Positions 49,101 to 62,332 of a stretch of DNA of 64,000 nt are shown piece after piece. Source of the DNA: Rhynochetos jubatus (taxonomy: Eukaryota; Chordata; Aves; Eurypygiformes; Rhynochetidae). A program made the position numbers and the translations under genes. The notes beneath the pieces were generated by a model, which made no database searches, was not told where the DNA came from, and saw nothing but the letters and a program-made list of their open reading frames with translations. The stretch covers positions 36,785,722 through 36,849,721 of the forward strand of contig CM050654.1 in assembly GCA_027574665.1 (NCBI GenBank), given 5' to 3'. Positions within the stretch are counted from its first letter, which is position 1. Each line of letters begins with the position of its first letter.

Positions 49101-51881
49101 TTCTATCTCTCTTTCAGAACTTTTCTATCTTGTTTCCATGCTGTAAAACCTCGGTCTGGAAAAAGGTGGCTCCATAGTTTTATATTAAGCTACTCTTAAA
49201 GCTACTGTGTATGATACGGATTTTAAGAGTGCTGGGGAAGTTCTTGATGTCTATGTTTTGAAGGGTCCAAACTAAGGTCAGGTTGGCTCTTCACAGTGTG
49301 CTGAGTCCCCCCAAAATCCTGACCACAATGTCAGAAGCAGGAGCAGCTGGAGGGGCTGTGGAAATGCTGGTCACCAAAGCACAAAGGAGCCCACGCTCAG
49401 CTGCAGAGATCAGGAGAGCCTTGTCTTACTCCCTGAGAAGCTCCAGCTGCCCAAAACCCTTTTCTGCCCCTTTTTTGCCTCCCTGGGATGTCCAGCCAAC
49501 AGCATGGTGCTGGACCCACTCATACCTCCGCTGCTGCCGGGTGTGTTGGTGACCTCCGCAGCCATCAGGCTCCTCTGCCAGCACTGAATTTGGATGGGGA
49601 AGCAGCTCCATCCTGGGAGAGGTTTTTATAGGAGAGAGTGTCTGAGGGTACCAGCCCAGGAGGTGCTGTGGGGTTTGATGCAGAGAAGGGCTTGGCTACA
49701 GCAGAGAAGGATGCTGCGAGTGTCCTGGTGGTGGTTGCCAGCATGAAACCCAGATCCACGGGGAGGGCTGGGGACCGTAGTGCAGAAGTGTATTAAACAC
49801 CTAGAGCTGAGACCCTGTCCTCCCCTCTTCTTGCTTAAAACATGGCTAGCTCTGGCTTTTCCCAGCTCAGCCCGGCTGTCCCAGCATGGACAAAGCAGTG
49901 CCCTGCTCCTGGCCAACCCATGGAGTGCCTCTGTCTCCAAAGCAGGACAGCCTACACACCAGACCCACTGGGTATGATGGAAGGATAAACTCCTCAACCC
50001 GTAGGAGGAAAAGCACAAAAATGAGAGCAAAGCAGTGGCTACCTAAAACACTGTTTACGGGGTAACTGTAATGACTCACAAAATCATTTATGAATATTTC
50101 AAGCATGAAAATTTGCATTGCATTTCTGCATTCCATAAATGTTCCAGGGGTTTTGAGTGAATTATTTTTCAACCTTAATTATAGCATCATTTATTTCTTT
50201 TCAGTGGGTACAAGCATCCTCCAAATTAACGGTACATTCCTATTAATGTTCCATTTCTGATGTGACAAAGTGGTACATTCATCCCAAAATACAACTAGGC
50301 CAGTGAACCAAAAAATAGGTGATTAACAGAAGCCCAATTCCTGGAATAAATCAAAGATTTGATGTAGAGGTTCTCGTCTCCCCAGTGAGTGTCTTAATCC
50401 CTGGTTTATACGCTTATCTGCAGTGCATTTCTTTCTGCCCAACGCTTTCATTTTTGCACAAAAGCAAAACAAAAGGCAATTAAGTCCCCATGGAACAAAC
50501 CCAAATGTTTCACAAAATGAAATTCTTGTTTTCTGGCTGGCCTTAAGGTCGTTTAATTTGGGAGGAGGTTGTCGTACTTTGGTCTACAACAAGACTGCAC
50601 CAGAGGCCTTCAGTGGCCGCAGCACCAATGAGAGAAAGCTTGGTTGGCTGTAACTAACCCCAGCCCAAAATAATGGGTGGTCTGTGACTATCTCCATCCC
50701 CAAAAGTCCCTCTGCTCTAAGCCGCTGACAAAAACGTGGTTAAAGAGGATAATCGTGTCGGGACCATGTTATTGGCTCAGGTAGAAACTGGGCTCCTTCA
50801 TCAAAACTGGTGTTTTCATCTTGTGAGTGACCAAACCCAGCAATGTGCCTTGTCCTTGTTACCTGGCTTGATGGATTCCTTCCATCAGGAGAGATAAATA
50901 CAAATATTCCTTATTTTTTCCCTATATACTGCGGCTGTCCATGGTGCAGGAATGTCTGTGGAAGATCCAAAGCCACGAGGCAAACCCAGGACATCGCAGG
51001 GATCCATCCCCTGCCCAGCCATCCCACAGCCCGGGGAAGGCAGAGTCTGCCCAAGCCACTGATCACCGCTCTTCTCTGCCTGAGTTAGTGTTTTACAACA
51101 CAGGAACTATTTGTGCTGCAAGTGGAGTAATTCTCCTAATTACTAAAGAACAGCAACAAGAATCCTGTGAGAAAATACTTCTGGCTGAAGAAACTAGTGC
51201 TAATACTTCAGGGTGAGTGCTTGGGTTTTATTCCATATACCCTACCAGTCGTTTAGGGGATTCTCCAAACGCCAGCATGCACTTATAGGCATCAGTGGGT
51301 TTCTAGCCCTCATGGACCTTGACCTATGGACTCACCTAACAACTTATCAAAATGTTTATGCAAACAGCCTTGCCCTTACTCTTGTCTCCTATTTTCTTCT
51401 GCTTTCGTTGCTGTTAGACTTGTCTTTTTTCAGTTGTCTGGATGATACAAGGACACAGTATTTTTCCTGGAGCTGGCCACCGTAACTTGGGTGCTCCAAG
51501 ATCAATTAGAGTGAGCAGAAGTATTTTATACACCTATCCTGAAGATAGGAGCTGGAGAAATATCACCTGTAGCAGTTACAAGACATGCAGATGTCTTTTA
51601 GTTTTAACCATAGCAACATCTGGAGCCCCACAAACCGCTTCTGCCAACTATGCAACAAGGTGGGGAGACAAAAGGAGGCTTGTCCCCACCTTACAGAAAC
51701 ACAGATAAGGGAGCTGGCCTCAGGCCATGCTGGGGTGAAGCTGGAAATCCCCTGGGTTTGCCTTAGCCCCTAGTTACCACTTTATCCTTTCTGTGGTGTG
51801 TGCTTTGGTTTTTGCTTCTTGTGGGGAATTTTGAGTTTTGAGTCAGTTAGGCATTTTTTTGGGGGGTGTTTGCATTATCTC

Positions 51882-51904
51882 GGGGGGGGGGGGGGAGGGG
51901 GGGG
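51882..51904. repeat. Poly(G) tract G14-A-G8
   Basis: A run of 14 G, one A and 8 G, preceded by another G6 at about 51861 and followed by T-rich sequence. It can form a G-quadruplex on the plus strand and is a likely place for assembly or sequencing length errors. Confidence 0.95.
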
Positions 51905-54900
51905 AAGTTGTTTTTCTTTTTTTTGTGTTTTTTTTTTCTTAGCCCATCACAGCTGGGAGGAAACAATGGTGACTGTTCTCATGTTCCTTTTTATAGAACA
52001 CATCCCTGACTTGACCCCACTTTCCCTCTACCGTGTGTGCCTGTTTTAGTTAAACCACGGCACGGTGCCAGCCATGGACCGGGATTCTGTCCTGCAGCGC
52101 TCAATCTCCTTTGTGCTTCTGTGGCTGTGCAGATGTTTGCCTCTGGAAAGCCAGAGCTGGACCACTTTTGCATTTTCCTGCCTGGAGACAGGAGGCTGAA
52201 CCTTCAACCCCGTGTTAGCAGGAAGCATCCCACAGCCCCGGCCTCCCTCCTCCGGGATCTCAACAGCACGGTTAGTAAAGTCCACAGACTACAGCAAGAT
52301 GGTGTATTTTTCTTAACTATGTATTTTTGACATAACTGCTGTGCTTTAATGAATTTAAGTTTTCATTTTGATGTTCTGTACCTATCCTTGTGTATCCTAA
52401 CCTGAAAGATATTCCCTCCCACCCTCCTCTACCCTTCCCAGTTCCCCCAGAATATGGATGTGGCTACAATGGGGAAACAAGCACCCATAGCATGACAAGT
52501 GAATTCCTCACTGAAATCAGGACCAAATCCTGAAGTCCTTCAATTACTTGTCCTTTTGACACCATTAACTTCAGCAGGGGCCACTTCATCAGAGCAGAGA
52601 CAAAATCAAACCCAAGTAAAACACTGAATATAATCCACAGAGCAGTCTCGTTTCAGAGCAGAGGTTGCAAAGAGGATTCCTGCTCAATAAAAGCATGAAT
52701 ACACGTACATATAAAGAAACTCAGAGGCTTTTGTCTGTGGGAAGATGAGAGCTGAATAGGGATCAAAATAACAAGATGGCAATGTAGCTTTCTAATAAAA
52801 CCCTGATACCTTTAGAGTAAGCGGTCCTGGGTTTATTTAATCAGGGAAATAGCTGGGAGTTTAAATAACTCACAATATAAAGCCTGCACAAAGGAGAGAG
52901 TGGGCAGGCTGAGTCGGATGTGCCGGTATCTTGCAGGAGGATATGATGCTTGAAAGAAGCAGTGACACATGGAAACTGCCTACAATGGCACTGGCTGGGT
53001 AGAGGCAAGAGATAGAAACGGTATAAAAAAAATTATTACAAGCAACAGTTATAGGCCTGCAGGGCAGAAAGGGTAGGGAGAGCGGGAAGCATTGCAATAG
53101 ATAAGGAGGGCGAGTGAAAAGGCGAGGACACCGCTCCGGGAATGGCAATTACTTGGGCTGTGACGGGGGAAGGAGCTCAAAGGAGGCGGTTGGGGACTGT
53201 GGCTGGCTGCGGGCAACACCAACCTGCCTCCTTCCTGGTCCATCTCGCTGCAAGCTGACAGACAGGCTACTTGTAGGCACCCCTCGCAGCCCCCTGCTCC
53301 CATGTTACCTTCCGAAAAATTCATTTTCAGACAAAATTCTTTGTCTGGCTTCAGTGCAAATAAATACACCTTAAGGCTTGAGGAAACGACAGTCATCTCT
53401 CCGGGAATGACTTTTCACAGAGAGGGAAATCCACAGCACTTTTACTTCTAGGGAAGTTGTAAGATGGGCTTTTCAGCATCCCTTGCTAAAACATGAATGT
53501 ACTCTGCAGGGAGGAGCTTTCCAGTCCAGGCTCCTCTCGGCTCCAAATTAAGTTGTAATTAAAAAAATAAAAATGACAGCAGTAGCCATGAAAAGCTCTT
53601 GTACATTTTCACTCGGGAAATGTTATAGGACTATATCAAAGGCTTTTGCATGATCCATGTACCTAGCACTGAGCAGTACTAGCAAGGAAGCAATGGTTTT
53701 GTGCTGATATTTCACTGTGAAATTCCACATTTGCAACTCTTCTGGGCAGTAGGTGGTAAGCTCAGCTGTGAAACTAATAAGAGTTATAACTGCAGTACAA
53801 AATGTAGTATAAATTAAAGCGTGGCTGTGCTCAAAGCTGAGTTATAGCATGGCCATACGAGGTCCTGGTGGGTCACAGCCCATCACGCTTTTCCATCCTG
53901 AGTAGCAACATCCCAGGGTCTAATTGCATGTGGCAGTAGTTGGTTATAACATCTGCCATTTGAAAAAGAGTGAGAACATTGTTAATGTCAGTTTTGCAAA
54001 AAAATCAGCCTCTTCCTCTGGTCCTGGATGCAGTTTGTTTTGTGGTTATGAGTTACACGGTGCTGTTAAAACTTACTCTGCTGGGTGTGCTTGCTGAAAA
54101 TCGAGGGCTGGAGAGGCAGAGGTCGCGCAGCAAGCCGCCCTCCGTGTCCATCCGTGCTGCTTGCAGGCGTATTTGATCTTTATTCTCCTTATTCCTCCAC
54201 CCTTGACACAGCGTTAGGCCTGGGAGAAGAGCAACTGAAACAGCAACCGTGCGGCCAAGCCTCTCCTCCCATCTGTGCCCAAAGGCGGGGGAAGGTGTGG
54301 GGTCACACGATTCCCCTGAGAAAGTCCGGTTTTGCTGAGACGGCTTTCCACGCAGACAGGCTGGATGCTCGCCGGTGTATTTTCAGCAGTAACCCGTGAG
54401 TACATAACCTCGTTGTAATGAAGTTGGCAGAAGGGACAAAGACTTGGGGACTGGAAGAAAAAAAGACAAGGGCAAGTGGCTGGTGCAGAGGGGCTGGGCT
54501 TGCTGGGTACAGGGGTGTCCAGGACACCATTCTCTATCCCAGGAAGCAGAAACGCGTCAGAAGGACATATGGGTCACTGTAGATGCTCAGTGTATATATG
54601 TTGCTGCAGGAATTTAATGCCCAGTGTTGCACAGGCTCTGGGCTGTACAGACCCCGGTGGGAATGCCACCCCTGTGCTGGTATAGATCACTGCTGTCTGG
54701 ACCAGAATTCCGTAGTCTTCGTGAAAGAGCTTTTGCCAAAAGGATACCCTTTACCAGGTCAGAATAATTTAAATGACACGAGTGATGGCTTACAAACATC
54801 TGAAGAGTTCCTAATGCAGGGTTTTACAGTGATCTTAATGCGAAGTTTTTGACTATGAGTTGTACTCAGCTACTGTCATCAGAAGGGAGGGAGTCTAAGC

Positions 54901-57900
54901 CGTTTCCAAAGCTTATCATAAGTTCCCACAGGAAGAGATATGAATGGCACAAAAATATTACACTTCAAGCAGGGAGATTTAGGAGGCATGTGAACCACGC
55001 CGAGGAGCTGCAAGTGGAATATTCAGTTGTCAAAATAATGCTGGGACGGCAGCGGGGCCGTCAACACAACGCCGCTGCTGCGCTCCCTGCATTGACGTGT
55101 CAGAGCCGGAGTGACAGCAGACGTCAGTGCCGTGTGCTCGGGGGGGTGACGGCTTCCCAAAGATGGGCTAGAAGAAAGCCCGTCTAATTTCGGTTGATTG
55201 CTTTCCAAATGAGGCTCGTTCAGATCCTCTTCATCGCACGAGCTCATCATTAGGGAACAGCCAGAGGAGGAGGAAAAGGGAAATTAATAACGCGGAAGGT
55301 GCCGGTTGGAAGTGGATATTGTGCAGGTATCAGAAAGACAGTGATCTTCTGAGCCAGGAATATTTGTTTCGGAATAAATAACAGACTGTTGCTGTTACAA
55401 GTGAAAATGAGCTAAAATGTGAGCAGGTATCGCTTTATCATCAAGCTGCAGCCTCATAAAGTGGGTCTGAAGCTGCACTGAGCACCAGGGGCGGCCCCAT
55501 GTGACAGTCTCTGAAAAAGAATGTCCAAGATGATATTTTTCATTTATAGGTATTTCTGTCAGTTCTGTCCTCGTATCACTGCATCTTGAAAAGAGAAAAT
55601 AATTATTCCCATACAAGGGAAAAATGCCCTAAAAATTGCTTTTTTCTAATGAATGATTGTTGTGTGATAAAATCTATATCTGTGTAGAAACCCTAAATCA
55701 GCAGCAAAAGTGGCAAAGAGGAAAGCCCACTCCTCTTCCCTGGCGCAATTCTGCTTTCTCATGACATCAATAACCTGAGCCAGGTCTTTGCCGAGTCCTT
55801 CACGCTTCTCCAGCACAGAAACTAGTTTCTTGGCAGAGATTGAAGTCCCAAGTTAAAAATGAACTGCACACCACTCCAGAGCAGCGAGAGGCTGGGGCTC
55901 TCGTGTCTGGTCCGTTGCTGCCTCGTGGCTTTGCAGGAGGAGAGCTGTCCGCTCTGGGTGACTTCTACCAGCATCACTTTCTGCCAGCTCTTTCTGGTAA
56001 GGAGTACCAGTCGGTGAAGGTGTTCTCCATCCTTTACCACCTCCAAACCCAGACACAACAATGAAATCCCTTACCAATTTTTTTGGACCTTGAATTTCTT
56101 TCTGAGATTAATTTAATTAACAATTTCAGTTTCAAATTACTGATTTAAATACTCTAAAAATTGGGTTTTTTTTCCAGTCTGGGAATACAGCACTGATTTG
56201 TTTCACTAATTACAAGCCAGAAGTTTGGAGCGGTGCATAATGAGATATTTCACAAACAATTTTGAATTCAATTAGCTCTGGGGAGGGGGAAAAAGCAAAA
56301 TTATTTTAACAAAGGCAAACATTTGTAAAAATTACAATCCATTCCTCAGAAGTGCTGGGAAAGATAAAACAACACATTTGTGGAATAAATTGTTCTCAGT
56401 AGCCATGTTCAGGTTCGGTCTGTCGCAGTCGCTCAGTGTATTATGAGGACAAAAAGGGAAAATACAACCAGGTGTTTATTTTTGGTATGTTAAGGGTGGG
56501 GAGTGCCCGCAGGGATGAACCAGTCGCGGTGGCTCCCTGGTTTACACAGGCTGTACCCACTGAGCTGCAGGAGGAAGGGGCGGCTGTGGCATTGCGACTG
56601 GCCCCTCTCCCCCTCGAAGGGATGTCTGCACCCGCGGTCGCGTGCGTGTGCATGCAAAGCTTTGGAAATTTCCATTTTAATAAAAGTAACCTTGGAGGAG
56701 CACGAGCAATAACCTGTCTACTCTTTGGCACTGACAGTTCGCTTGTCCTGTAAAATGAGATTTTGCTACCCCAGCGCAGCGACGGTGTTATCAACCCCAG
56801 CTTACATCAGCGTGCTTTATTAGAAGACAGCAGAAATAATTCTTTAGACATTAAGCAGCGTCTAGCTTCTGCTTTTATCGGGCTGGCTGAGGTGATTACA
56901 TCAGATCCAGAGGTAAGCCCAATAAACTCCTAGATCTCCGGGCTTGGATATTTGGTCCATCTACAGATGCTTTGAATTTTGGTGACAGGGTAGAAATCAG
57001 GTCTTTCCTGCCCAGTCTTTCCCACTCCTGCTGCCTCTTGAAAATCCAGTTTCCTAGATCTGACCCACGTAGTTTGGACACACGGATTTTACTAATTACA
57101 CGCGGATCCATCCCCTGCCTGTTCCCAAGCTCAGCTTTGCTCAGCTGTGACTCTGGGCTTTGGTCTCTGTTCCAAAGGGATGGATCTTCACCCAAGAAGG
57201 GTCACTGCAGCCATGCGCACAACCTATTCCAGCGCTCCTGTCCCTTCCAAGATAAAATCAGCATTACACGGCTTGATGCTTGAAATTGCCTGTCTTCACG
57301 CACGCAACCAGCAGCCAGTCCCAGTGTCCTGCCTGTACCCAGCGCTGTTAGACAGCACTTTTCGTCCCTGAAGGCATCACCTGATTAACCAGTTATCCCA
57401 GCTCTTCTAAATCATCAGTGGGTACCTTTGTGCTGTTTCAGCCACCCCAGGAGCTTCTGGCAGGCCACGTTTCCCTGCCCCTTTCCTCCTTCTGTGAGGG
57501 CTGTCTCCCAGCACCGCTCGCAGCATCACTGGGAGAAGAAATTATGACGACTAGTTTGGACCAAGGCCATAACATTTAACTCCTTTCTCCTTCCCAGAGT
57601 ATAAATTTTGAGCCAAAACCCATGCAGATGTGCTCCAGAGGAGGAAATAATCCGCAGATGTGGACAGTTCCCAGCTCTCACCTCGCCTAAGGGGCCAGTG
57701 ACAACTACTCGGGTCTTTGCCAGGTTTCTGGATGGGCTCCTCTTACTCACAACTTTGTTTTTTAATATTATACCGTGTCAGTCTTGGCCAAGTACCTCCA
57801 GACTTGTGAACTGTCCCCTGAGCTGTCATGATAGAGAAATGTTTAATGCACAATAGCTATTTTTTCCCAAATATTGATGCTCTCAAGGCTTGCGGGATCT

Positions 57901-59699
57901 CCTTTCAATAACTCAGCCTCCTGCCATCTGGGACAGTGCTGTATACAGGAGGTTGCACAGTAAAGTGGCACAGGGAGGTGATTTGTCTTTTCTAAATATT
58001 GATGTTAAACAGTGTAAAACCACATTAATGAACAAAACAGGATTTCATTTTGCAAGGTGATGCCAGCCCCCATCCTGGCTTCTGCCCTTCTCTGCTGGCT
58101 TTAGCCTCTGGCTCAGCACAGCCTTGCCCTGGGTGCAGATGCCTCTCCAGCACATCATGCAGACACTGGTGGGAAAGGAAGGGGCTGGGGGCAAGGAAAG
58201 TAATGGTGCAGCATCCCCCCTCCCCAGATTGCCCTGCACCAGGGCAGCACTGAGCCCACGTTGAGCTGAAACAGCTGGGATTTGGCTTAAAGCTTGCAGA
58301 ACATGTCTCCAGGGGAAATTAAAGAAGAAAATTAACAGCAGCATCTTTTATTTTCATAAAGCACTTAAAAGCACCAGATGCATATAATTTTTATTTTTGG
58401 GTCTCTAAACTTAGGCTTTTATATTAAGTTGTAGCTGGCACTTGGAAACCTCATTTTTAGTGCACTGCAGAGGGAGAAAAGCATGGGCCAGATGCACCGA
58501 GTTAATTTTCTTTTGACCAACTTGCACAGCTCTGGTGACGCCAATAAATCTGGATATCCAGTACTGCAAAGAAAACCAGGAAAACACCGCTGCCCTCGCT
58601 GTTCAGTTATGTTTGAACAGCGGTGCTTATCGCCAGTACGGAGCCAGGACAGGGCTTTGCATGGCTGCCACGGCAGCGGGGATTGCACCTACAGCCTGTG
58701 TGGGAGCCAGTGCTGCAGAATTAGCATTCGCTGGGACTCTCCAAGCCAAGCAGGCTGGGTTTGTGACTGTCTGACAGAGTAGCTGGGGTTACATTTTCCT
58801 TAAAATGCCTCTTGCAAATAGTAGTGATTGCGGATTTGCAACAGCAAACCAGTTGTGGGGCTGCTGGTCCCTCCTGCACGGCTTTGGCATCCCTTTGCCA
58901 AGGGACCAGCAGAAGGTATCAAAACACCGTGGCCCTGCAGCTCTTGGTTCGTTCCTTGGTGGGCTCTGTACCTCCTCCCCAACTAGTTTGGAAATGGTGC
59001 GGTGTATGGAGAGAGAAAAAAGTGCCTTTCCACACGGTCATTGTTCTAGCTGAACAATTTTAACCGTTGATATGAAATCTTTATTTCAGTAAACTTTCAG
59101 CTAAATGTCAAACTATAGCCGTTCTTCCTGTACCTGTGCCTTGGAAAGCATGATCATCAACATTACTGCTACTACTTATATGGCTTTGGCAATAGAACAG
59201 TTCATTTCTCCATCTAAGTCCAGAAGGAAAATTTCTTCATTTAACTCCAGAGGAATTCCCTCTCACTAAACATGAAGGAACAATGAATAATTTGAGGCAC
59301 ACACAGCTCAAATATTTTATCGACGCTCTGAACACCAACAGGCAGTGTGGTAGCAGACACAAGTCAGCGCTTTTGTCCGCGCATGTGTTCCCTGGGATAA
59401 AGGCTACTCATAAAGGGGCTGTGGAGGGTGCACACAGCTTGGAAAAGGCTTCCCATTGCTTAAGCCCTAGAAGATAAGGGATAAGCAAAATCTCAGCTGA
59501 TGGCAAGAAAAGCAGCTAAAAAGTAATCAATAACAGCAGGCTTCTATAGGCAAAGTGTAAATAATCCTGTGCATTGTTGTGTGCCACACACTGAGACAAC
59601 TATTTCCCATTTCTCAAGAGTTGCATTCCTTATGTACCAGTGCAGGGCTTTATTTTTCACACGGCATTTAATGAACACACTGATAGATCTCTGTGTCTG

Positions 59700-60005
59700 A
59701 ATGCTCGTGGCGTGTCGGTGGTCGTGCCAGCTCCGCCTTGCTGGGACACCCAGCGTGGGCCAGGCGGAGGGTGCTGGATGGACACCAGGGTCTCAGCTGC
59801 CCGCTCTGCCTCCGCAGAGGCTACGATGCCGCCTGCTCTTTCTCAGGCAGCAAAACCTCCTCCGAGCCGCCACGTCGCGGGGCCCGGGGGTGGGACGGCT
59901 GCAGCCGCTGGGAAGGTGGCCGGCCAGCAGCGTGTTCCGTGCAGCGCAGCAGCATCCCGCCGTGGAATCCCACCGCCCCGAGAGCCAACAGACCCTTGCA
60001 CGTAA
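59700..60005 (+). promoter_or_regulatory. CpG-island-like block with a strong splice donor
   Basis: I count about 28 CpGs in roughly 310 bases by hand, close to the number expected from base composition, unlike the CpG-depleted surroundings. It ends in cac|gtaagta, a near-perfect donor (GT at 60002). It carries the longest open frame of the window (211 codons, 59693-60328), which I do not recognise and which is probably a by-product of GC richness. A promoter with first exon of a downstream gene or a non-coding RNA is possible; SPOPL is the downstream neighbour of HNMT in mammals, but none of its exons is visible. Confidence 0.35.
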
Positions 60006-60441
60006 GTAGGGCTGCCTGCCATTGCATCAAGCTCCTCCACGAGGGATCCCTGTTTTGCTGGTGTGCGGCGACAAGCCGTAATCCCATGCTAATAAGGCCG
60101 AGCTCCTGCTGCAATCATACTTCACAGCCGAGGGCACGCTCGCTTTGTTTTCTGGCCTTACACGGAAGGTTTAAAGGGTTTTACGGTGAGTTTAAAGCAG
60201 GTTTAATTCTGCTAGCACTGGCGCAAACCAGGGTGTGGATCAAGCAACAGCAGCGTAAACACGGAATCTGTTTTTTGAAACTCCTCAATCCTTTTAGGGA
60301 GGTATGTATAAATGTGGATTACCACTGAAGGGGATATGCCCGAGTGAACGTTATAATCGAAAAGTTTCTATCATCAGCCTGATTCAGAAAAAAATCCTTC
60401 TCTTCCCTCTCTTCACTCATTTTTAAAGTTAACTGGCTGCA

Positions 60442-60519
60442 ATTCAAACAGCGAAACACGTAATGAAATAAATGGGGCAAATTCAAACAGCCAAAAGCAT
60501 AATGAAATAAATGAGACAA
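60442..60519. repeat. Tandem duplication, two copies of 39 bp
   Basis: Each unit begins attcaaacagc and contains taatgaaataaatg, at 60442-60480 and 60481-60519. The copies differ at a handful of bases, so the duplication is old. Confidence 0.9.
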
Positions 60520-61906
60520 ATTCCTTGAACTGCACCTAACATGAAAATGAATCTCAGCTGCTCATTAGAGACCGCTGTGCAGGGGACGTCGACAAATTAA
60601 ATCACAGGAAGTGGAGGGCATAGAAAAAGGGTCAATTGTCTAAATCTCCTCTTATTAACTGCAAAATATTTTTTCAAGATTGAAGGTAGTAAAATACGTT
60701 AGTGGCAAATGGCAGACCCTCTTTATGCACTTAAAGTAAAAAGTGAGGAGCTGGGCAGAGCAGAGGAATGGGTAAACAAGGAATGAACCACTTTTTTTTT
60801 TTCAGGGTGGGTTAGCAGTAATTCTCGCCTGACGTACAGCCAGATGTTTGCTCCTTACTCTGTCTGGCAAAATTTATACTTGGTTTCCCCGGGTTAATTT
60901 AGATTTTGTTGTGGATTCGTGTGCTGGTCATCTGGGAGAAGGAGGGGTTGTCGGTCCAGGGCTCACACGTGGTGCTGAGCCGGGTGGGCAGCGTGCTGTC
61001 TCTGCACACGTGGGTGGCAGGTGCCACCCTGCCAGCCTGAGCCATGGTCCCCCACCTACCAGAGTCAATTTGGCTGCAATTTGTTGGTCTGTCTGTCTAA
61101 TGTGTGGGCCAGATGGACTCTCTTATCTAACACTGGCCGAGGGGCCAGCTCTGTGGCTGGGGGGGCCCATCGCCTTCCCATGACACTCTGACTGGGCATC
61201 TGGGACCCAGCAAAGTGTTTTGAGCTCTCCCATCTACTTTTTGCCAGGCCTTTTTTATCACTGCTCTTTTAACACACTCGGTTTTGCTGGTTTCTCCCTT
61301 GAAAACATCCTTGATGTCTGAGAGGGTGGGGAAGAGGGAGTGTGCCAAAAGCTGGGTCTGCCTCGGTAGTGGTATGGGTGGAAAAATCACACCCTGGGTC
61401 CTGCTCCGGAGGTCACCCCAAGAACAGCAATTAACAGGCACTGCTAATTGGCCTGATGGCTTTGGCAGCAGCACGCGCTGGAGGAGGCGCACTGCTGCCA
61501 ACCTTCGCCGTGCGTCCTCCTGCAGGAACCTTGGAGATGTGCAGAGATGTGACTCATGGGATGGAACCCCAAAACATGCCACAATTTGGACGTTATCTTT
61601 GGCATGAGCGGCAAAGGAGGGTGGGCAAAGCCAAACAGCTCATGTTATCGATGAAAAGGGGGCAGGAGGAGGATTGGGAACTGCAGCTGCTCAGCATGGT
61701 GGCTAGATGTCCCTAGAAATCGTCCATCAAGGAGTGAATACCGGAAAGCAACATGGAGAGGTCAGAAAGACATTGTGCCAAGCCCATGTTTCTCCCAGTG
61801 GTTTCCCTGTCCTGCTGGACTCAGGGGGAAGGGGTGCTCCTATGCAGAGTCTTTAGGGTCGGCACTAACTTGTGTGACATTCTCATATGGAAACGAGGAC
61901 AATGGA
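60520..61906. other. Intergenic, nothing recognised
   Basis: Open frames on both strands around 61.1-61.7 kb are short, overlap each other and have no recognisable similarity. Confidence 0.5.
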
Positions 61907-61953
61907 GTGAGAGCGGCTTCGTGGTATTTTGCTAGCCAGAGTAAAACACGACA
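61907..61953 (+). mobile_element. Fragment of the 3' end of the same LTR family
   Basis: These 47 bases, from gtgagagcggcttcgtgg to aaaacacgaca, match the last 48 bases of the LTR at 63046-63093 with about three substitutions and one deletion. The rest of the LTR is missing upstream. It is either an old truncated solo LTR or the remnant 5' LTR of a provirus whose 3' LTR is at 62333. Confidence 0.75.
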
Positions 61954-62327
61954 CATGGCCTCGATGAGACAGCTATTGCGTGGGTGGAAAATTGGTTACA
62001 CAGTTGGTCAGGAAAGTTCTCAGCAGGTCACTGCCAGAAAGGGAGGCAATGATGAGTATGAGCCTGAGCCTGCGACTCCTCCGTCTTCCCATTCATGATT
62101 TGCAGGAGAGACAAGACTTGTGATTTGACATGCAGCTGAGAGGGACTTGAGCACAACAGAGGACAGAACAGAATTATAATTCAGAGGAGCAAGAGAAATA
62201 GTCTGGAAAAAGCCCATGTGGGCTTTTTTTTTCTGTGGTCATGCTGGCAAGTGAAGGCAAGGGGCATGGGGTGAGGGGTGAGGGAAGCAGTCACGGCTGC
62301 ACTGGGAGCTGGGGGACCTCGATGAGT

Positions 62328-62332
62328 GGGAG
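62328..62332. repeat. Left copy of the putative 5-bp target-site duplication GGGAG
   Basis: It lies immediately before the TG of the LTR and is repeated at 63094-63098. It could instead be the end of a polypurine tract (gatgagtgggag) if a deleted provirus lies to the left. Confidence 0.5.

Larger units (their letters stand above)
47991..59699. other. Intergenic, simple repeats only
   Basis: Contains the GATA/GACA microsatellite and the poly(G) tract listed separately, and a CpG-dense patch with two CRE-like half sites near 55.03-55.15 kb. No gene is supported. Confidence 0.5.

Noticed and set aside
58483-58782. Zinc-finger-like cysteine spacing in a 99-codon frame
   Set aside because: Cysteines do not follow a known finger pattern, and the overlapping frame is equally open.
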